This document shows positions 6,372-8,826 of a stretch of DNA of 8,826 nucleotides, in pieces. The number at the start of each line of letters is the position of its first letter. The first letter of the stretch is position 1. Both the position numbers and the translations under genes were made by a program. The stretch comes from Paracoccaceae bacterium (lineage in GTDB: Bacteria > Pseudomonadota > Alphaproteobacteria > Rhodobacterales > Rhodobacteraceae): assembly GCA_027080755.1 (NCBI GenBank), contig JALWQC010000059.1, forward strand, positions 1-8,826, read 5' to 3'. The notes under the pieces are model-generated. The model had not been told where the DNA came from. It saw only the letters and a program-made list of their open reading frames with translations, and did not search any database.

Positions 6372-7682
6372 CTATTCCTTCGGGCGATTATCGACAACGC
6401 GCACCGCTTTGCCTTGCGAGCGCACAACTGCCCCCGGTTCCGCTACGTTAACGCTTGCCGATATACCTATGACGGACTTGATCCGTTTGGCAAGAGCCTG
6501 CGCAGAGGCGGCGCGCGCCTCGGGGCTGGCGGCCTCGTGCGTGGCTTCTACATGCACGGTCATTGCATCCATGCGGCCCTTGCGCAACAGCTCAATCTGG
6601 AAATGCGCTGCAAGGGTCGGAACGGCCATGATCTGTTCTTCTATCTGGGTCGGGAAAACATTCACGCCCCGCAGGATGATCATATCGTCGGAACGGCCGG
6701 TGATTTTTTCCATCCGCCGCATGGATCGCGCCGTGCCGGCCAGCAGGCGGGTCAGGTCGCGGGTGCGGTAGCGGATGATGGGAAACGCCTCTTTGGTCAG
6801 CGAGGTGAACACCAGTTCGCCCTGCTCGCCATCCTCCACAACCTCGCCGGTTTCGGGGTTTATGACCTCGGGGTAGAAATGGTCTTCCCAGATGTGCAGC
6901 CCGTCCTTGGTTTCCACACATTCGTTGGCAACGCCCGGACCCATGACCTCGGACAGGCCGTAAATATCGACGGCGTGCATGTCAAAGGCTTCCTCGACTT
7001 CGGAACGCAGGGCGTTTGTCCACGGCTCGGCCCCGAAAATCCCGACATCGAGCGGGCTTTCACGCGGATCGCGGCCCTGCTTGCGGTATTCATCAAGGAT
7101 CGAAAGCATATAGGACGGCGTCACCATGATGGTAGAGGCTTTGAAATCCTCGATCAAAGTCACCTGTCGCGGAGTCATACCGCCGGAAACCGGAACCACC
7201 GTGCAGCCCAGCTTTTCCGCGCCGTAATGCGCCCCCAGCCCGCCGGTAAACAGCCCGTAGCCATAGGCCACATGCACCACATCCCCCGGGCGGGTGCCGC
7301 TGGCGCGCAGGGAACGGGCAACAACGCTCGCCCATGTGTCCAGATCGCGCTCGGTATAGCCGACAACCGTCGGCTGGCCGGTGGTGCCGGATGATCCGTG
7401 GATACGCCGGATCTGTTCGCGCGGCACGGCAAACATGCCGAAGGGGTAATTGTCGCGCAGGTCCTGTTTCACCGTGAAGGGAAATTTTGCCAGATCCGAC
7501 AGGGTTTTCAGATCGTCGGGATGCACGCCGGCTTCGTCGAACTTCTGTTTGTAGAAGGGCACATTGTCATAGGCATGTTTCAGCGACCATTTCATCCGGT
7601 CCAGCTGCAGGGCCGAGATTTCATCGCGCGAGGCGATTTCAATCGGGTCGAGGTCTTCTTTACGGGGGGTCAGGTCTTTCAT
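6372..7682 (-). CDS. paaK: Phenylacetate-CoA ligase
   Basis: The 436-residue protein is a full-length PaaK. It activates phenylacetate (or a close aryl acid) to the CoA thioester with ATP through an acyl-AMP intermediate, the entry step of the aerobic phenylacetyl-CoA pathway. Visible motifs are the ATP-binding loop 'HGSSGTTGQPTVVGYT' (95-110), 'AVDIYGLSEVMGPGVANEC' (237-255), 'PIIRYRTRDLT' (301-311), 'GRSDDMIILRGVNVFPTQIE' (329-348) and the adenylation lysine Lys425 in 'SQGKAVRVVD'. The compact N-terminal domain ('KWSLKHAYDNVPFYKQKFDE') is typical of PaaK rather than long acyl-CoA ligases. The ATG (7682) overlaps the paaI stop (ATGA) and follows GAGGAA inside the paaI 3' end. No paaABCDE monooxygenase genes lie in this window, so the aryl acid could differ from phenylacetate. 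Confidence 0.95.
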   Translation of the reverse strand: MKDLTPRKEDLDPIEIASRDEISALQLDRMKWSLKHAYDNVPFYKQKFDEAGVHPDDLKTLSDLAKFPFTVKQDLRDNYPFGMFAVPREQIRRIHGSSGTTGQPTVVGYTERDLDTWASVVARSLRASGTRPGDVVHVAYGYGLFTGGLGAHYGAEKLGCTVVPVSGGMTPRQVTLIEDFKASTIMVTPSYMLSILDEYRKQGRDPRESPLDVGIFGAEPWTNALRSEVEEAFDMHAVDIYGLSEVMGPGVANECVETKDGLHIWEDHFYPEVINPETGEVVEDGEQGELVFTSLTKEAFPIIRYRTRDLTRLLAGTARSMRRMEKITGRSDDMIILRGVNVFPTQIEEQIMAVPTLAAHFQIELLRKGRMDAMTVHVEATHEAASPEARAASAQALAKRIKSVIGISASVNVAEPGAVVRSQGKAVRVVDNRPKE

Positions 7683-8116
7683 TGGGGTTCCTCGAAATGG
7701 GTGCCTTTGATGATGCGCGATCCACCACGGAACTGCGCGATTACGGTGCCATCGTCACGGGTGACGCTGACGTCATATATACCGGAGCGGCCGGCAACAC
7801 TGATTTCCTGTGCCGTCGCTGTCAGGGTATCCCCAAGCGTTCCGGGGACAAGATAGGTGATGCTGTTGTGATGCGCGACGGTGATTTTGTTGTAGCTGTT
7901 GCAGGCAAAAGCAAAGGCGGAATCGGCCAGTGCATAGATAATCCCGCCGTGACAATTGTCATGCCCGTTGGTGTGGTGTTTTGCCACTTTCAGCCTGACG
8001 ACCGCCGTGCCGGGGCCGACAGAGACCAGCTCCATCCCCAGCCATTTGGAGGCATCGTCGTTGGCCCACATCGCTGCGGCGCTTTTCTCGGCCCGTTCTT
8101 GCGCGGTTGTTGTCAA
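7679..8116 (-). CDS. paaI: Hydroxyphenylacetyl-CoA thioesterase PaaI
   Basis: The 145-residue protein is a hotdog-fold thioesterase of the PaaI group. The signature 'NGHDNCHGGIIYALADSAFA' spans 50-69, followed by 'FACNS'. Asp65 corresponds to the catalytic aspartate of E. coli PaaI. The enzyme hydrolyses ring-hydroxylated phenylacetyl-CoA thioesters that would trap CoA, so it rescues the pathway when later steps stall. The start is TTG at 8116-8114, supported by AAGGGGA 7 nt upstream. No ATG or GTG lies in frame upstream before the promoter region, and the next Met (residue 16) would leave this Shine-Dalgarno too far away. Many relatives begin in the same region with an ATG. It is the first gene of the operon, followed by paaK through an ATGA overlap, and is divergent from the fadJ-like gene. 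Confidence 0.93.
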   Translation of the reverse strand: MTTTAQERAEKSAAAMWANDDASKWLGMELVSVGPGTAVVRLKVAKHHTNGHDNCHGGIIYALADSAFAFACNSYNKITVAHHNSITYLVPGTLGDTLTATAQEISVAGRSGIYDVSVTRDDGTVIAQFRGGSRIIKGTHFEEPQ

Positions 8117-8134
8117 TGTCTTTCCCCTTGCGCC

Positions 8135-8146
8135 TTTGTTAACAAA
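8135..8146. repeat. Perfect 12-bp palindrome TTTGTTAACAAA
   Basis: TTTGTTAACAAA is identical on both strands and lies between the predicted paaI -10 and the paaI Shine-Dalgarno. It could be a second regulator site or a small hairpin in the leader, but palindromes of this AT-rich kind also arise by chance. Confidence 0.35.
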
Positions 8147-8158
8147 ACATTTGCATAA

Positions 8159-8172
8159 ACCGACCGGTTGGT
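8159..8172. promoter_or_regulatory. Candidate TetR operator, palindrome with ACCGGT core
   Basis: ACCGACCGGTTGGT is a 14-bp dyad with a perfect ACCGGT centre and one mismatched pair (G8162 against T8169). Flanking bases match again at 8155-8156 and 8175-8176. Length and symmetry suit a TetR dimer. It overlaps the predicted paaI -35 (8170-8175) and fills the spacer of the predicted fadJ-like promoter, so a bound repressor would block both. The TetR encoded at 5772-6368 is the obvious ligand; that link is inferred. Confidence 0.6.
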
Positions 8173-8211
8173 CAATAGTGTTGGCGACTGATTTGGAATC
8201 ATGGGTGCAAA

Positions 8212-8826
8212 GTGAGCGACATTGTAAACATCCGGACCGAGGGCGACCTTGCCTTTGTCACGATCGACAACCCGCCGGTTAACGCGACCTCTACCGCTGT
8301 CCGGGCGGGGCTTATGGCGGCTGTGGATGCAGTTGCCGCCAGCGGGGCCAAAGCGGCGGTTCTGTCCTGCGCCGGCCGCACCTTTATTGCCGGCGGTGAC
8401 ATGGCCGAATTTGACGCCCCCGCACAGGAGCCGCATCTGCCCGACGTTGTGGACGCCATAGAGGCCAGCGAGGTTCCGTGGATCGCTGCGATGCACGGCA
8501 CGGTTCTGGGTGGCGGTTTTGAAATCGCGATGGGCTGCGCTTTCCGCATTGCCGCGCCCGACACGAAATTCGGCCTGCCCGAGGTCAAGGTCGGCCTGAT
8601 CCCCGGCGCCGGCGGTACGCAACGTCTGCCGCGTCTGATCGGGGTAGAGGCGGCGCTGGACATGTGTTGCTCGGGCGGGTTCAAAACGGCTGGGGAAATG
8701 CAATCCCTTGGCGGAATTGACAAAATCGCGGATGGGGATCTGTTGCAGGCGGCGCGGGACTTTGCCGCGCATCTGCCCGACCGCCCGACCCCCGCAAGCG
8801 CCCGCACCATTGCCCTGCCCGAGCCC
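8212..8826 (+). CDS. FadJ-like enoyl-CoA hydratase/3-hydroxyacyl-CoA dehydrogenase, 5' part
   Basis: The first 205 residues are present and the frame is still open at the window edge. They form a crotonase domain: 'AFVTIDNPPVNATSTAVRAG', oxyanion segments 'FIAGGDMAEF' and 'MHGTVLGGGFEIAMGCAFRI', and both hydratase glutamates, Glu104 ('GFEIAM') and Glu124 ('LPEVKVG'). The 'NPPVNA' opening and 'GLIPGAGGTQRLPRLIG' are typical of bifunctional FadJ/peroxisomal-type enzymes. A 3-hydroxyacyl-CoA dehydrogenase domain is therefore expected downstream, for a total near 700 residues. Such enzymes hydrate enoyl-CoA and oxidise the 3-hydroxyacyl-CoA in beta-oxidation or in the lower phenylacetate route. 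The start is GTG at 8212: there is an in-frame TAG at 8176, and the nearby ATG (8201) is in another frame and opens only a 4-codon ORF. The Shine-Dalgarno is weak (GGGTG at 8203-8207). If the gene ended early it would be a single-domain hydratase. Confidence 0.88.
   Translation, partial: MSDIVNIRTEGDLAFVTIDNPPVNATSTAVRAGLMAAVDAVAASGAKAAVLSCAGRTFIAGGDMAEFDAPAQEPHLPDVVDAIEASEVPWIAAMHGTVLGGGFEIAMGCAFRIAAPDTKFGLPEVKVGLIPGAGGTQRLPRLIGVEAALDMCCSGGFKTAGEMQSLGGIDKIADGDLLQAARDFAAHLPDRPTPASARTIALPEP

Larger units (their letters stand above)
8117..8211. promoter_or_regulatory. Divergent promoter region between paaI and the fadJ-like gene
   Basis: This 95-nt AT-richer gap must hold the promoters for both directions. 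For paaI, the minus strand has TTGACC (8175-8170, 5 of 6 matches to TTGACA), then 17 nt to a poor -10, AAATGT (8152-8147). For the fadJ-like gene, TTGCAT (8151-8156) is 17 nt from AATAGT (8174-8179, 4 of 6). The -10 elements are weak, so exact start sites are uncertain. An ACCGGT-centred palindrome and a 12-bp perfect palindrome lie within it. Confidence 0.5.

Noticed and set aside
5970..7394. 474-codon plus-strand frame opposite tetR and paaK
   Set aside because: It spans the tetR-paaK junction in antisense, and both of those genes show clear family motifs. The frame is open only because of codon bias on the other strand.
8201..8215. Tiny ORF (MGAK) overlapping the fadJ-like start as a leader peptide
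   Set aside because: Four codons with no clear ribosome binding site is not enough support. It is more likely chance.

Overview
The window looks like ordinary chromosome from an alphaproteobacterium, most likely of the Rhodobacterales (Roseobacter/Paracoccus-like) group. The basis is moderately high GC, a DUF2125 periplasmic protein next to a bacterial SH3 protein, a ghrA-type glyoxylate reductase ending in the sequence 'IINIKTFADGHRPPD', and a compact paaI-paaK-tetR operon facing a fadJ-type gene. I see no tRNA, rRNA, CRISPR array, IS element or phage gene. No stretch of 300 bases lacks a gene.

Layout. (1) Positions 1-984, plus strand: the 3' end of an unrecognised gene (or a 49-aa small gene), followed 4 nt later by an endonuclease/exonuclease/phosphatase (EEP) family hydrolase. 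A strong bidirectional terminator follows at 1003-1040. (2) Positions 1054-3126, minus strand: a secreted SH3-domain protein and, after a 99-nt gap holding a good sigma70-like promoter, a secreted DUF2125 protein. (3) Positions 3247-5785, plus strand: a D-2-hydroxyacid dehydrogenase (glyoxylate/hydroxypyruvate reductase type), exonuclease III (26-nt gap) and a crotonase-family protein (ATGA overlap), probably one operon. (4) Positions 5772-8116, minus strand: paaI, paaK (ATGA overlap) and a TetR repressor, a tightly packed operon whose last gene overlaps the end of the plus-strand crotonase by 14 bp. (5) Positions 8212-8826, plus strand, cut by the window edge: the N-terminal hydratase domain of a FadJ-like bifunctional beta-oxidation enzyme, divergent from paaI.

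How the genes fit together. Phenylacetate-CoA ligase, the PaaI thioesterase and a hydratase/3-hydroxyacyl-CoA dehydrogenase match the first, proofreading and late steps of the phenylacetyl-CoA (or related aryl-CoA) pathway. The 95-nt divergent intergenic region holds an imperfect palindrome with an ACCGGT core at 8159-8172, overlapping predicted promoter elements in both directions. It is a natural operator for the TetR protein encoded at the end of the paa operon, which would then control its own operon and the fadJ-like gene. The three genes paaI, tetR and fadJ-like all use non-ATG starts (TTG, GTG, GTG).

The points most worth checking are active-site departures. The hydroxyacid dehydrogenase has Gly272 exactly where the family's catalytic Glu should be, while its Arg243 and His290 are intact. 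The crotonase-family protein coupled to exonuclease III has Asp103 and Pro123 where both hydratase glutamates should be. I found no evidence of a wholly new system.
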